Shown here: positions 22,033 through 34,683 of the stretch, piece after piece | Layout: each line of letters starts with the position of its first letter | Position numbering within the stretch: the first letter of the stretch is position 1 | Origin: Dichetophora obliterata | Taxonomy: Eukaryota; Arthropoda; Insecta; Diptera; Sciomyzidae | DNA: 64,000 nt | Reading direction: 5' to 3' | Assembly: GCA_963920525.1 (NCBI GenBank) | Contig: OY986439.1 | Span: forward strand, 31,072,319 to 31,136,318 | Program-made: the position numbers and the translations under genes | Notes under the pieces: generated by a model | What the model saw: only the letters and a program-made list of their open reading frames with translations | Told to the model about the DNA's origin: nothing | Databases searched by the model: none

Positions 22033-23989
22033 GGTTGTATTAAAGTTTCAAATAAGTTGTTTGTAACAAATCATTCGTTTTGTTGCAAATAAGTTAAACT
22101 ACGGTGTAAATTATGTTACGAATAAATACACTTGTTGTAAAAATGTTTCATAAAGTTTAATTACAACATTTATTTTTGTTTCACCTATAAAAAATGTTTG
22201 TGTATTGTAACAAATACAGCAATGAGTTAGCAACCTAGATGCGACTAGGTTGCTTTATGTTTATATTAAGTTATATCAATGTCACAACAACTCAATGTTC
22301 AAAACTTTGGTTTGAAGATGTTTTTATTAAGTTATTGGGAAGTCACTACAACTAAATGTTTCCAATTTTGCTGTGACGTACTAAAATGCCAAAGGCAAAA
22401 TATAAATTTTATTGTCCACAAAAAATTTGGTGTTGCTTGTCAATTTCTTTGTGTAGGCTTCTACAACCATGTAATCCATTATTGTTTCATTTCAGCGTTC
22501 AACGAGACTACCAAAATGAACAAATTTTTCGTTGAATGGCAATGAATCATTGTGAAATTATGAGAATTTGTATTGTTGCAAGAAGGTTGAAACGAGGTTT
22601 TTATTCAGTTGCAAGAAGGTTGAAATGAGGTTTTTATTCAGTTACAAGAACATTGGAAATAGTCATTGCAACCTTATGCTAAATTGAGGTTATTGTTCAG
22701 TTGCTACAACTTTAGGAAACATTATTATAACTGAAAAAAATGTAATTACGAAAAATAACGTTGAATTGAGGTTTGTATTAAGTTGCACGAACATTGAAAA
22801 TAATCATTGCAAACTTGTGCTGTTAGGTTATTATTCAGTTAATGCAAGTATAAAAACCTAATTTGTAACTTATAAAATTTTGCTTGATATAAGAACGATG
22901 TATTGAGGTTATTATTCTGTTGCAAGAACTTTAGAAAATACCATTGCATCTTATATAATGTAATTAGTTACATGAACGTTACGTATTGGAGTTATAATTC
23001 AGTTGCAAGAAGTTTTGAATAAAATTTTTGTAAGTAAATGTTGCATTAAGGTTGTTTTTAAGTTGCAACAAATTTAAAAAAATATTTGTAACTTTTGATA
23101 TTTAGCTCGTTGCAAGAACTATGTACTGAGGTTATTATTCAGTTGCAAGAACTTTGGAAAAAAGTGTCTTAAAACTTCATACGCGCCAAATTTGATTTTT
23201 TTTTCTACACTATGAATTTGGTTGGAATAAGTTTAAATACCATTTTCTTTAGTATGTATTATTTTCTTCTAGATTTTTCAGTGCAATATGACACTAGAAA
23301 CTTCAAAACATGTATTTAGCTATATACTAGAGATTATTATGCGGAAATTAAAAACTCCAAATATTTCTTATTTCCAAATTATTTTAAAAATTTTTATTTT
23401 TCAGGTGGTGCGTGAGTTTTCTAGAGGTAAAACACAAACATTCATCGACGAAATGGCCTTTGTTGTAAAATTTTAGTGTTAGCTCTTCATATTTTCAATT
23501 TAATTTCACATATTTTAATTTCATTCCAATATGTCTTTGACTTTTAAAATACACTCAAAAAAAATGAAAATTATATTGAGGAATTGTATATGCAAAACAT
23601 TTTAAAACTTTTAAAGATTTTATTTTTTTTTAATCAGGAATATTTATGTCATCAGTATTCATTCCATGTTAAAAAATCTGTCATTATAACAAAAAATAAC
23701 TTCAATTAAATAAAATATTTGTTACATTCACGTTATTTTACCTGAATTGTAACGTCAGAATAACACAATAAAAACTTTTTTGGATGTTTCAAATATGTTT
23801 CATCTTGTGACGTGCAACTTTAGTTTGTACCAACAACACATTTATAACATTATTATAACACATTTTTCGCCTAATTACAACGGAAGTTGTTACAAAATAA
23901 GCGTAACATATCTGCTTTTTCAGTTGTAATTACGTTACAATTACGATTTATATCTGTATTTGCAACTCTTTTGCGACACTTTTACAACC
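22033..23989. mobile_element. TIR element with subterminal GTTGTAA/GTTGCAA motifs
   Basis: GGTTGTATTAAAGTTTCAAA at 22033 matches the inverted right end (TTTGCGACACTTTTACAACC, ending 23989) apart from small gaps. Both ends are packed with GTTGTAA, GTTACAA and TTGTAAC words, and the centre (22560-23165) has a degenerate ~95-bp tandem block built on GAGGTT-TTATTCAGTTGCAAGAA. A perfect 10-bp hairpin, AGCAACCTAG with CTAGGTTGCT, lies at 22229-22254. There is no transposase. Clustered short subterminal motifs are usual for transposase-binding regions of hAT or CACTA-type elements. No clear target duplication was found, so the boundaries are approximate. Confidence 0.5.
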
Positions 23990-25049
23990 TTTTTCTGCTA
24001 ATTGGGTTGTTTTCAGATTTTGAAATTGGACAAAAAAATTATCTGCCTGTATGGCAGTTTATTCATTTATGAATAAAAAATAACAAAAAGTTATTATTTT
24101 GCAATGAAAGGAATCACTCCCGGACTTTCGGCCCTAAAATTAATTTAAAGGTTGGTAAATTTTGAAGCAAAATGCTAACTTTAAATATCGTATAGTCACT
24201 AATAAATGTTAGTAATCAAAACAACTCCTTAAAAACTCTCAGCTGCAGGCCTGCATCATATGCAAATAACCCAAACCAAATAAATTAAAAAAAAAACTGG
24301 GTGTAAATGAGTTATTTGCGTACGTTTTCTCCCCATCAAAATGTTTACAGTTGGTATTTCTTATCTTTTTGTAAGAGTGTGTCAATCAAACACATATAAA
24401 CATATCAAAATAATCAATGTCTATACTTAAGTTTTATTTTTTTTTTAAATTAATTTAGTGAAGCTTCCGCCTATTTAAGCTCTAACTCCGCCCATATAAC
24501 TTTCTATATAATTAAGCTGTGCAGCAAACGAAAATCTTTTTAGACCATGTTTTGAGAAATAAGCAGAAAAACACACCTAAACCACCACAATTCCGCAGAA
24601 CTAATAGGTGTAGAGAGCAAAATAACACGTTTGCATGGCAGAAAGAAGTATGTGAGTGTAGAAAAAAAATAAATAAAAATGATGCAGTTTGCTTACTGAA
24701 TAATGATGACAAAAAAAGAATTCTAACAATTTCAATATAGTTTGGCGCACAAAAAAAATCTCATCAGCCGCACTCTGACGCATGAAAAATTTTCATATGG
24801 AACTCCATTGCTTGGAGCTGCGTATATCTCGTATTTGTCGTTGTCGTCGTCGTTGTTATTATTAGCGTCAGCTTGGCTGTGTACTTGGTTATGAGTACTA
24901 TTTAGTAACTGATTCTTCAACTGGTTCTTCTAATATATTCGACAGCTTTCTATAACCTATCTACGTATCTGATATGCGATACCTTACCAAGTCCAAAAAG
25001 TAACAAAACAAAAACAAGAAATAAACACGTACATCGTCTTTGGAACCTC
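23990..25049. other. no feature seen
   Basis: AT-rich sequence. Overlapping short frames on both strands at 24512-24920 are mutual shadows. There is a GTCGTCGTCGTTGTTATT run near 24838. Confidence 0.45.
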
Positions 25050-25814
25050 CATTCATTTGTTCGCAATTAACTTGGTCACCTCCCGCAGCCCTCTTTCGCA
25101 CGACTGCTTTGGCTGGCTGCACCTTAAGTTAAAGCTTGGCCCACTCTGCCGGGCTTTACTTTGCTGTTACCCCCACCAACTCGCTCCAGCGATCTTTCTT
25201 TTACTACTTTAACTTTGTTCGCTCCCCTCTTAAACTGCCCCTCCTCAACATTTTTAACTTTGTTTTGTTGGTTTATCTAAGCCGCCAGCCACACCGGTTC
25301 ATGTGACGATGACGACAACGAGTTTCAATGAAACCGGTCTCAGTCTTTCGGTAACCAATACCTTGATCCTCTGTAAAGTTTGCGTATGCTTTGTTGTTTT
25401 GTTTTTTGCTCTCACTGTTGATGTTGTTGTTTGTCTAACTATTGATCACTGTTTGACTTGTTGTCTGTCTCGGCGTCTGCCGTTTTTGGCGTTTCGCTTG
25501 GCTCAACACACGGCAGTCTCGCAGTCGTAATCGCAGTCGCAGCTCCACGATCATTGGGGATCATTCGGTACAATCCGTCGCATGCTTGAGGTTCGTTTAC
25601 TTGATGATCGTTCGTTTGTACGATCGTTGTTGGTTTATGCATGTGTTTGCTTGTTTGTTCATTTGCAAGTTCGGTGCCTGGTACCGAGATCTCGGTTCCA
25701 AGCGGCAACTAAAGCAAAGCGTCGCCGCAACGTCGAGGTTGATCAATGCGGATGACGTTAGCGACGGACGACATCAACCGACTTTTGCCTTTAGTATATC
25801 TACTAATATTGTTT

Positions 25815-25855
<41 letters not shown>

Positions 25856-25880
25856 ATACCTACCGCTGTCTGATGTTGTC
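25050..25880 (-). promoter_or_regulatory. candidate alternative first exon / promoter patch
   Basis: This stretch is clearly richer in G+C than its flanks. Read on the minus strand it looks like a fly leader: CAACAACAACA at its 5' side (the GTT run at about 25812-25855), then a GCGACTGCGATTACGACTGCG-like part, CAACAACATCAACAGTGAG, and GATCAAGGTATTGG, where AAG|GTATTG could be a donor at about 25356. An 89-codon frame inside lacks recognisable content. If the minus-strand gene with an exon at 52208-52793 spans this far, this could be an internal promoter. The strand choice and transcript status are inference. Confidence 0.3.
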
Positions 25881-26906
25881 TAGTTGTTTTTTGTTGTGTG
25901 TGTGTCTCCTTTCATGTTGTACAAACTTTGTACTTTAAGCCATATTTTAAAATTTAACTATCCAGTAAATATATCAATATAATTGCCAGTAATTTTCCAA
26001 AAAAATTAACTTTGCGTTAAAAGTAAGCATCTTTTAATGTTAATTTTATTGCATAAACCTGAAATTTAATTTTTCAATTTATTATTCAAGCTTTTGTAAA
26101 ACAAAAAAACCATTAAATTTACAGCTGCAATCGTTAAATTGTTAATGAAACACTTAGCATTGCTTATAAAACTGGTTTTAGCCACTGTTTAGTTCTAAGC
26201 GTTTGGTTTTTCCCACTCGTAAGCAAGTAAGCGTTAAATGTTATTCCAAGAATTTGATTGGCATCAATTTGCGGTATGTTGTGTGTGTGTTTTTTTGTTT
26301 CTGTTTTTGCATAGTCAAGTACAAAAATCGAATTTGTCATAAATATGTATATATGTATGTTTATACATAAGTAAAAAGTATCAAGAAGCTAAAAATCGAC
26401 ATCATATTAATGATTCTTGAAATAGCTTCAGCTTAAACGAATATCTGTTATCAACGGCAGACAGGTTAGAAACCACAATTCGTCTGACATCTCCACTTAG
26501 CTAAAATCTGTCAGTTTATTAGACAGAAGCTGAAATAAACAGTTTATCAACAACAGCTGGCGTTACGAAGTTTTAGAACTGAGACAAAATTAAGCGTTAA
26601 AGGCTAGGAATTGAGAGCGTTAAATTCGTTAAAATTATTTTTTATTTAACAAAAGCACTGGTATTTGTTTCTTTTGTTTCTTTTGTTAGATTCAGTGTTC
26701 CAGAATAGCAGATTATTTATTTTTTAATAGGAATATTCTGAATATAGAAGAATATTCCGAGTATCCTAAGAATTTCAGTTTAAAGAAGTACACTTACAAA
26801 TGGTACAAACAATGGTTGAGTTGACTTATCTTAGTAGACTAAACATAAGTAAAAAAATTTTAACTACAATAATATTTTTCATATTAGGTTTGGCTTTATT
26901 CATATA
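25881..26906. other. no feature seen
   Basis: AT-rich. It may include the distal 3' end of the LINE that hosts the neighbouring Helitron (GAATAAAGCC on the minus strand just left of 26907), but I cannot define a boundary. Confidence 0.4.
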
Positions 26907-29687
26907 CTAGCTGATATACCCGGTGTTACTCGAGAGTAATTTATATAAATATTTTAATATAAACTTCTCGATTAAATGTTTTTAAAATTTTGGGATTTTG
27001 TAAAAACATGTTGAATTTAAGTTTGAGACCACTATAATAATATAAGTTAAAAAATGTATCGTGTTTTTTTAACGAATGTTAAGTTTAGAATGCTGTAGGA
27101 ACAAAAAAAAATTTCCATAAGATATACATTGAGATTTTTGACAACGAACAGGCACCGATATTTTTTTAGCCAGCTAGTACGCTGTAGAAGCGAAAATTAT
27201 TGCTATTTTGCCAAATTTCCATTCGTGAGTGGAGAGTTGAAATTTCAAAATTTCGCTGTCGATTCTATGCCCGTACATTTAATTGAAGAGGAAATTCGCC
27301 ATTCAACACTAAAAAATAAGCACTAAGTATGTTTAAGTGTTGAATTTGTAATTTAAGAAATTTATTGTTGAATTTATATAGTTTATTAATGTGTAGTCTT
27401 GCTTTTTATAGGATATAAAATTGCAGCAATAAAAATATAAATCTGTCAACCAGAACAGCAAGTGCTTTTTCTCCACACAAAAATTTTGACTCTACACCAA
27501 AATTTCGCGTGTAGAGTTATATGCCCAAAAATTTTCGTTCCTACAGCATACTAAGCTTTACTGGTAAGAATTTTACTTGCACTTCGCTTATGAAAATCAA
27601 ATTTGTAAAAAAAAGGAAAATGGACAACAATCTTCCTATATTTTCTAGTAGTTTTTCCAGTTGGAAAATAACAATTGGTTTGAGTCTAAAACAAAAAATT
27701 AATTAATTTGAGTCTGATAGTTGATGCAATTTCTTAAATCTTCAAAATTATTTTTTATGCGAAAAATTGTACAGTAGTTTCGTAATGTAAATAAGCAAAA
27801 AGGTTTAAGTTAAGAAAGCAGTCGCTTTTTAAATTCCAATTGTAGTTTATACAGCAACCTGTTACAATATTATCGACGTAAACAGTTGATCGACATAAAT
27901 CCAGCTGAAAAACTGCAAGAATAGTGCTAGAAATGCCATTATGTTTTTTGCTGCAAATTCAGGCTGTATGCGAAAAAAACTAAATTAAGTAACAGTTACC
28001 GACTTTTCTAAATTATTGAAACCGTGTTGGTAAGGCAGTGCTTACTTCTAATTTAAACATTTTCCAGAATACTTTAGAAGCGAAAAGAAATCTTCCGTAA
28101 GAAATGCATTGCGTTTTTGACAGCGAAAAAGTAGCGAAATTTTTTTTTTTTCGTTGGTTAGGACGCTGTTGAACCGAAAAATTCTTCAATGCAGCCACAA
28201 TCACAACCATGATTGGAAAGTTAAAATATCAAAATTACGCTGTCTTTTATATGTCCGTACATTTAATTGGCGTGGAAATTTGACATTCAACAATAATGTT
28301 CAACTAACATATTCAACAAATAGGTTATAGTAAGTATGTGCTAGTGTTGAGTCTACACCAAAATTGCGTGTGTAGATTTAAATGCCAACAAATTCTCGTT
28401 CCAACAGCATACTAAGCTTAATACGCTGTTGAACCGAAAAATTTGTTCAATTCAGCCAAGCTTACAACTATGATTGGAGAGTTAAAATGTCTAAATTTCG
28501 CTGTCTTTTATATGTCGGTACATTTAGTTGGAGTGGAAATTTGACTTTCAACACTATTGTTCAAAAAACACATTAAACATAAAAATATTAACTCTTACTG
28601 CATTCTATTCACGGTAATCTTTTCGATGGTTTACGATGGTATGCACGGTGGTGATACGTAAACACAAACTAAAGTAACATGGATAAAGAACAGAGTGACA
28701 ACGCTGAAAATGTAGCCACAAGAAATGATGCCATCACCATAAAACAAATCTAACAGGACGGGGGGGGGGGGGGGTGGTAAAAATAAAGACGTACTTAATA
28801 TAAGGAAGATATTTAGGACGGAGAATTTGATTCATAACACATAACACATAACACATTCACATAACTTTTGATTGGAAAGAGATATTGGGGTAATTTTTTC
28901 ACATAAATTATTTTTGAGACTTGACTTTTTTGTAAAAAATATAAAAACAATATTTTGGAAAAAATAAATTTCGCGAAAAAAATCAAAGGGGGTACCTTGT
29001 TGTTTTGATGACAAAAACAGTAAAATAATTTTTGCGCTTAGCTGGAACAATTTTTGCAAATAAATGCTAAGTCATATGAAAGGTAGCCAGATGTGCAATT
29101 TTTAATTGATTTCGTTTTTACAACAACAACAATTTTTGAGTCATTTTTTGAGTAAAAAGTCAGTATTTTGGACCTTTTTTGAAATAATCATAAAACATAT
29201 ATACACTGACTTAACGGTACAGTTCAACCTATTTTTGTGAAGTGATTTTATTGAACTTTTGAAAAAAAAAATTGAATGAAATATATTAATGGACAGCGGA
29301 GATATTTGCATCGAAAGACCAAACTTTGATTTTCATGTCGTTTTTTTCTCATTCTTAGGTAACGATGTTTTATGAAAAAGTCGTTGTACTGAAAATTTCT
29401 CCAATTTTGAAGATATGTGAGTGTTTTTGATGTCAAAATAACAGAAATTTTTTAAAATTAAATACAAAAAAATCTCCGATAATAAAAAGTTTTATGTTAA
29501 CAAAATTACCGTTAGTTGAAAAATTTCAGGGGGGGCGTGGCAAAAATTAAGTGCGTAACATTTTAAGTTGGGATGCACTTAATATGTATACCTAGTTTGA
29601 GCAAAATCCGTTGAGCCGTTTAGATTTGTATAAAGGTCAAACAAACAAACAAACAAACAAACAGAAAATGAGTTTTATTACTATAGA
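26907..29687 (-). mobile_element. non-autonomous Helitron-like element (2.8 kb)
   Basis: On the minus strand it starts TCTATAGTAATAAAACTC, followed closely by a (GTTT)n microsatellite, and ends CACCGGGTATATCAGCTAG followed by host T. These are hallmarks of Helitron/DINE-type elements (5' TC, 3' CTAG, insertion between A and T); the flanking host bases are A (26906) and T (29688), with no duplication. A C-rich, hairpin-capable GGGT lies near the 3' end. No Rep/helicase is present. Inside, a ~200-bp block (GTACATTTAATTG, CGCTGT) is present about three times (near 27130, 28090, 28430) and a 17-G run lies near 28760. Another element of this class at 33552-34683 has the same ends. Confidence 0.75.
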
Positions 29688-29689
29688 TT

Positions 29690-30153
29690 AGTACATAAGA
29701 AATAGTTATTCTTTTGCGTACAATAAAATAGTATAATATATATCTCGAACAAACATAACATCAGAATGAAAAAGAAACAAACAGTTATTAAATTTATATT
29801 TAAAAATTACTTAAGTTAAATGCTAAAATGAATTTAATTAATAAATTAATAATTAATTAATAAATAAATGAATAATTAAATAAAAAAAGGGTTAAATGAG
29901 AAAAAGAGAGAAAGTTAAAGAGAAACGAGAATTTAAGAAAAATGTGCAGATATTAGTTGCTTGAAGTTTTGTGCATTGGAAATAGATTTAAGTTACCTCG
30001 GCAAGGAGTTGCACAATCTAATGCTGTTTACGAAAAAAAGTCTTGAGGAGTTTAAATATTTAATGCAAGGAATTACCAAATTTAAGCTTCTGGACGATAA
30101 ACAAAACTAAAGTTTAGAAAATAGATAGTTTGGAGTTTTTGAGTGTATTATTA
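29690..30153 (-). pseudogene. LINE A ORF2 C-terminus and 3' UTR
   Basis: Minus strand, from 30153 downwards: HSKTPNYLFSKL, a stop, FCLSSRSLNLVIP, then SSRLFFVNSIRLCNSLP and FKQLISAHFS before the stop. This aligns residue for residue with the tail of the copy at 60153-60485 (HGKTPCYLHEKLQF, SSHLFFINAIRLWNALP). The 3' UTR (to about 29690) is T/C-rich on the minus strand. It is non-functional and separated from its RT by 7.6 kb of inserted DNA. Confidence 0.75.
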
Positions 30154-30159
30154 CACTGA

Positions 30160-30800
30160 GAAAAAAATGCACTTTAAAATTTAAAGTGAAAGTTTTAACA
30201 TTTTTTTAAAGTGCGGCTCCCTCAAGGATCTTATGGGAAAAAATAAAAAATATATTTTAAAAGTGTTAATTTTAAGTTTTAAAGTTCTTGCTTTCAAAAA
30301 TAAATTGAAAATTTTTAATTTTAAAGTGAAGTCTATCAACTTAAAATTGTCTAAATTTAAAAATAAAAGTAAACAATTTTAATATTAAATTTATTAATTT
30401 AAATAAAATTTAAAATGAATATTTTAAAATATAAAGTGAATCTTAAATGTAATAATATTTAAAATTAAAGAATTTACTTTAAATCTTAAATTTTTTTCGA
30501 AAAAAAATGATAACTTTTCATTTTAAAGCTTTCACTTTAATAATTAAAGTGTCTGTTTTTCATTTAATGTGCTCATTTTAAATATTAAAGTGTTGCACTT
30601 TAATTATTTAAGTATCAGTTTCTCATTTAAAGTGTACATTTTAAATTTTAAAGTGTTTACTTTAAAGACTAAAGTGACGGTTTCTCATTTAAAGTGTTCA
30701 TTTTAAATATTAAAGTGTTTGCTTTCAAATTAACAGCTTTAATTTTATAATTTAAAGTGTTACATTTGTTTTACTTTAAAATTGACTTTAAATTGCATTG
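30160..30800. repeat. left subterminal AAAGTG/CACTTT repeat array
   Basis: Words such as TTAAAGTG, CACTTTAA and TTTAAAGTGTTCATTTTAAA recur dozens of times in both orientations. Three near-tandem copies of TTTCTCATTTAAAGTG lie at about 30550-30710. In CACTA elements such subterminal repeats are bound by an element-encoded protein. The mirror array is at 37280-37770. Confidence 0.75.
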
Positions 30801-32807
30801 ACGCGTTTTTTACATTAAAATGTTTAATTTAGTTTACAAAATGTAAAGTTTAATTGTATTGTTTATTTTAAATTAACATTTGTGCAATGCGTTTTGTTAT
30901 TTGCCTATTTTATTCGTGTTAAATACTACGAAAAAGTGAAAGAAAATATTTCAAAATGAGCAGCCAAAAAGAAGTATTGCCAGAAGGAGATTTATTGCAG
31001 TTTTTGTGCAATGATGTCGAAATAAATGACCCGAGTGCATAAACATATACGTGCGTTATTGCAGAAGGTTCATTAAATGAAAATTTGACTGAGGATGACA
31101 CAGACCTCCTAAATCTTTTAATAGAATTTAGTCTGGAAATCCTTTTTAATGATCTAAAAAGTAAGTATATCAGCAATAAAAATAAAAATCTGAAATAAAC
31201 AATAACATTATGTGTTCTTTAGATTCAGGAATGGATGGATTACATTTAGGAGCTTAAAATATCTAAGCAAAGAAGAACATTGCAGAGGCAATAAAAAATA
31301 TAGGATTTCGAGCAGAGTTCAGAGAAAAATTATTTTTCTGGCGCAAGTCTCAGGTAATGTATATATGTATAAAACGCAATTTCTGTGCGTAACAATTGTA
31401 TTTTGCTGCGTACATATAAAGCGGCAGTTTTAAAATTGGCAACGTTAGTAAATATTACCAGACTTAATTGGCGTTTGCATTTTTTGTTTTCAATTTGGAA
31501 TTGAAGACGAAACTTTGAGCCAGACGTCGAAGGTTTTTAATTGGCTACAAAAACCACAAACTCACCTTGTTCATCATTTAACTCTGTTAGTAGAGTTGAT
31601 CTACAGGTAACAAATTGAAAGCAAAAACTTTGTATACATTTTAGTTAATGCATTTTATTATAGCCGCTGTCCCATATTTTGAGCGAAACTTCAAGGGGAA
31701 GGCAAATAATAAAATATTGTCAGGAGAACTCATGCTTGACCAATAAGCATCGTGACAGCCTTATTAAAATAATTCTGGAGGAAGTTATGGTAAAAGAAGT
31801 CAAACTCAAACCTGAACATTTCTCCAGAATACTTAATGAAATAACAGTGTTATTTCCGAAAGAAGCAGACAGTCAGGTAATATAAAATTTGTTCTAAAAT
31901 TTCTTTTCCAATGAAGATGTAACAATTTATGTCAATATTGATAATCCCTTTACTTATTGTTTTTTATTATAGAATTATTATTATATTCCAATTGAAAAGA
32001 AAAAAAAATCCTTCAGGAAAGCTCTACTCCAAATATTTCAACCTAAAAACAAAACAGAGAAGGTGTAGTCCTGTTGCGGCAATATCCATTTCCAGTGAAG
32101 TATTGGTTTCATCAATAGAAGAAGATCTTGAAGTAGATGAAACTATATATTTTTCTTTAAAATCTTTGCTTAAAACTAATGAGTCTAATTGGTTGGAGGC
32201 AATCGACACATGGCAGAAAACGTTTAGTTTGCGTCGAAACGATTTAAAGAAACGATCAAATGCTGAGTTTTTACAGGAGTGGCCTATATTGAAGGACTCT
32301 AGAGGACCTGCACTGGTATTTTATAAGATCATTTAACTTTATTGAAAATATTTTATCTAATATCCATCTTTTTTAAAGATAAATCTGGATTTTAATGTGC
32401 TATATCCAGATAAAGGACATCTTTTAACATCTAAGTGGAACGCTTTTAAAGAAATTATTTCAATTTATTACAATAACAATATTCGCAATCAGCAATCGAG
32501 AGATCTCTTAATTTTAGCAAAATCTAATAACAAAATTGGTAAGTGATATTTTTAGTAATACTAATCTAAAATTAAACTAACGTTATAGTAGCAACCTGGC
32601 CTAATTTAATTTTTTATTAATTATAGATTGCGAGGACTACATTTATACCATTCTTCTGAATTCCATTCTATTGCCTTCAGTAAGGTTTAGCGCAGAAGGC
32701 AGTTCGAAGAAAAAAGCCACAATTGAAGACGCAAATGAGAGCTTCGTCCTGCAGCTTTACACCATTAGCGATTATTCTAAAAGAATTAATGAGCTCCACG
32801 GTAAATA

Positions 32808-33551
32808 TCTAATATATAAAATTCTTCTGTCACGGGGTACGTAATCGAACTCCTTCGAAACGGCTCTACCGATTTTCATGAAATTTTGTATGTATATTTT
32901 GTAGGTATGAGAATAGGTCGTAAAGTATATTTCAACCTCCTACTAACAGTGGGCGTGGAACCTCCCATACAACCCAAATTTGCGATATCGAATATCTTTG
33001 GAGTTATAAGCCGCTTAGCCTCGGAATTCGGTATTCGACAATTTACACGTGCCGCTTCGCAGATAAAATTTTGTGAGAGTTGGACAAGGGGGCGTGGCAC
33101 CTCCCATACAACCCAAATTTGCGATATCGAATAGCTTTGGAGTTATAGGCCGCACATCGAATTCGAAATTCGACCACAATTTACACGTGGCGTTTTACTG
33201 ATAAAATTTTATGGGAGTTGGACAAAGGGGCGTGGCACCTCTTATACAACCCAAATTTGCGATATCGAATAGCTTTTGAGTCAATCAAACAAAGCAAACA
33301 AAGCCTCGGAATTCAGCATTCGAACTCAATTTACACATGCAGTTTTACTGATAACTTTGTATGGCGTTGGACAAGGGGGCGTGTCACCTCCCATGCAACC
33401 AAAATTTGAGAAATTCTACAGCTTTTGAGTTATAGGTCGCACAGCCATGGAATTGAGTATTCGACCACAATTTACATATACAGTTTCACTGATAACATTT
33501 TATTCGCGTTTGGCAACGGGGCCGCGGCAGCAACGCGCCGGGTTTAAGCTA
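32808..33551 (+). mobile_element. non-autonomous Helitron 1 (0.74 kb)
   Basis: It starts TCTAATATATAAAATTC followed by TCTGTCACGG, and ends GCCGGGTTTAAGCTA. A full relative on the opposite strand at 44684-45327 starts TCTAATATATAAAAATC and ends GCCGGGCTAAAGCTAG. Inside are about four degenerate ~130-bp repeats built on GGGCGTGGCACCTCCCAT and GCGATATCGAATAGCTTTGGAG. It lacks the last G of the usual CTAG and abuts the 5' end of Helitron 2 without a gap. No protein is encoded. Confidence 0.75.
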
Positions 33552-34683
33552 TCTATATATATAAAAATGAATGTCTGTCTGTTTGTTTGTTTGTGCTTTA
33601 TAGGAGGCCAAACCCTTGGACCGATCTTCCTGAAACTTTCACTGCATTTTACTATGACTCTTGAAAGAATAATAGGCTATATGAAGTTTTTATTGGACAT
33701 AGGGGCGTGGCACTGCCCATATAACCCAAAAATTTAAATCGCCATATTTTGGGCATTTTTTGACCTACGTTGATGCTATTTAGTACGTATGGTATTGGCA
33801 TGATTAGGAATACGTGCCAGGAGAAAAGTGGGTGGGACCACGCCCCTTTTTAGGAAAATTAAAAATCGCAATATAGTCTTAACTACTGGACCGATCGTCA
33901 TTAAATTTTCACAATAGGATATTCTTACGAAATAATAAATTCTTGACTATATAAAGTTGTGAGTGGACGAAGGGCGTGACCTCGCCCATATAACCCAAAA
34001 TTTAAAACCGTCATATCTTGGGCATTTTTTGACCAACGGCGGCAGTATTTGCTATATATATTGGCATGAATAGAAATACGTACCAAAAGAAAAGTGGGCG
34101 GAGCACGCCCCTTTGTTTGCGATATATTGGAGGCTGGACCTGATAACCGATCTTAAATTTTCACAGCGTTCAGCTTTGACTCAGGAATACTTATTACATG
34201 ATAATATTTTTCGACCATGCACACTTCTGCACCTACTTTTTTACTACGTTTATTAACGGCTTTACCACAAATTTAAAATACATATTAATTAAAATAGAGA
34301 GTGGGGTAACCCCATTCTCTTTCTTCCTGCCTTCAAAACAGCTGATGCCTCAGTGATGCCTCATTCACTGCCTTCAAAACAGCTGATTTTATAATACGTG
34401 TTAATTAAAATAGAGAGTGGGGTAACCCCATTCTCATTCTCCCACAACTGACTGCGAAACAGCTGATTGTGTAATTTCTGCTTTTTGATTGGTCTAAAAA
34501 TAAAAAGGGGGAGCATGAAGCAAATTACATGCGATTCAGTGCTGAATTCTAATTGGTTTACAACAAAAAAAGAGGCGAAGCATTGCAATAATTAAATTAA
34601 ATAAATAAATTTTTGTAAATATATAAATACTTTTAATTTTATTTTATACGAGGGGGGTAGCGAAGCACACCGGGTTCAGCTAG
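33552..34683 (+). mobile_element. non-autonomous Helitron 2 (1.1 kb)
   Basis: It starts TCTATATATATAAAAATG followed by GTCTGTCTGTTTG microsatellite, and ends GCGAAGCACACCGGGTTCAG then CTAG, followed by host T (34684). This is the DINE-like layout: 5' TC, near-end microsatellite, 3' CTAG. Inside are two ~105-bp direct repeats (about 34278 and 34385) carrying GAGTGGGGTAACCCCATTCTC and CAAAACAGCTGAT. There is no Rep/helicase. Confidence 0.75.

Noticed and set aside
25439..25708. 89-codon minus-strand coding region
   Set aside because: No domain, biased composition; kept only as part of a possible leader or promoter patch.
32801..32806. GTAAAT splice donor after ...NELH in gene 1 of the CACTA-like element
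   Set aside because: Removing the two Helitrons leaves an open frame straight through this point, so the GTAAAT is coding.
34283..34445. Separate transposon inside Helitron 2
   Set aside because: The repeated GGGGTAACCCC blocks lack own ends or duplications and are better seen as an internal direct repeat.
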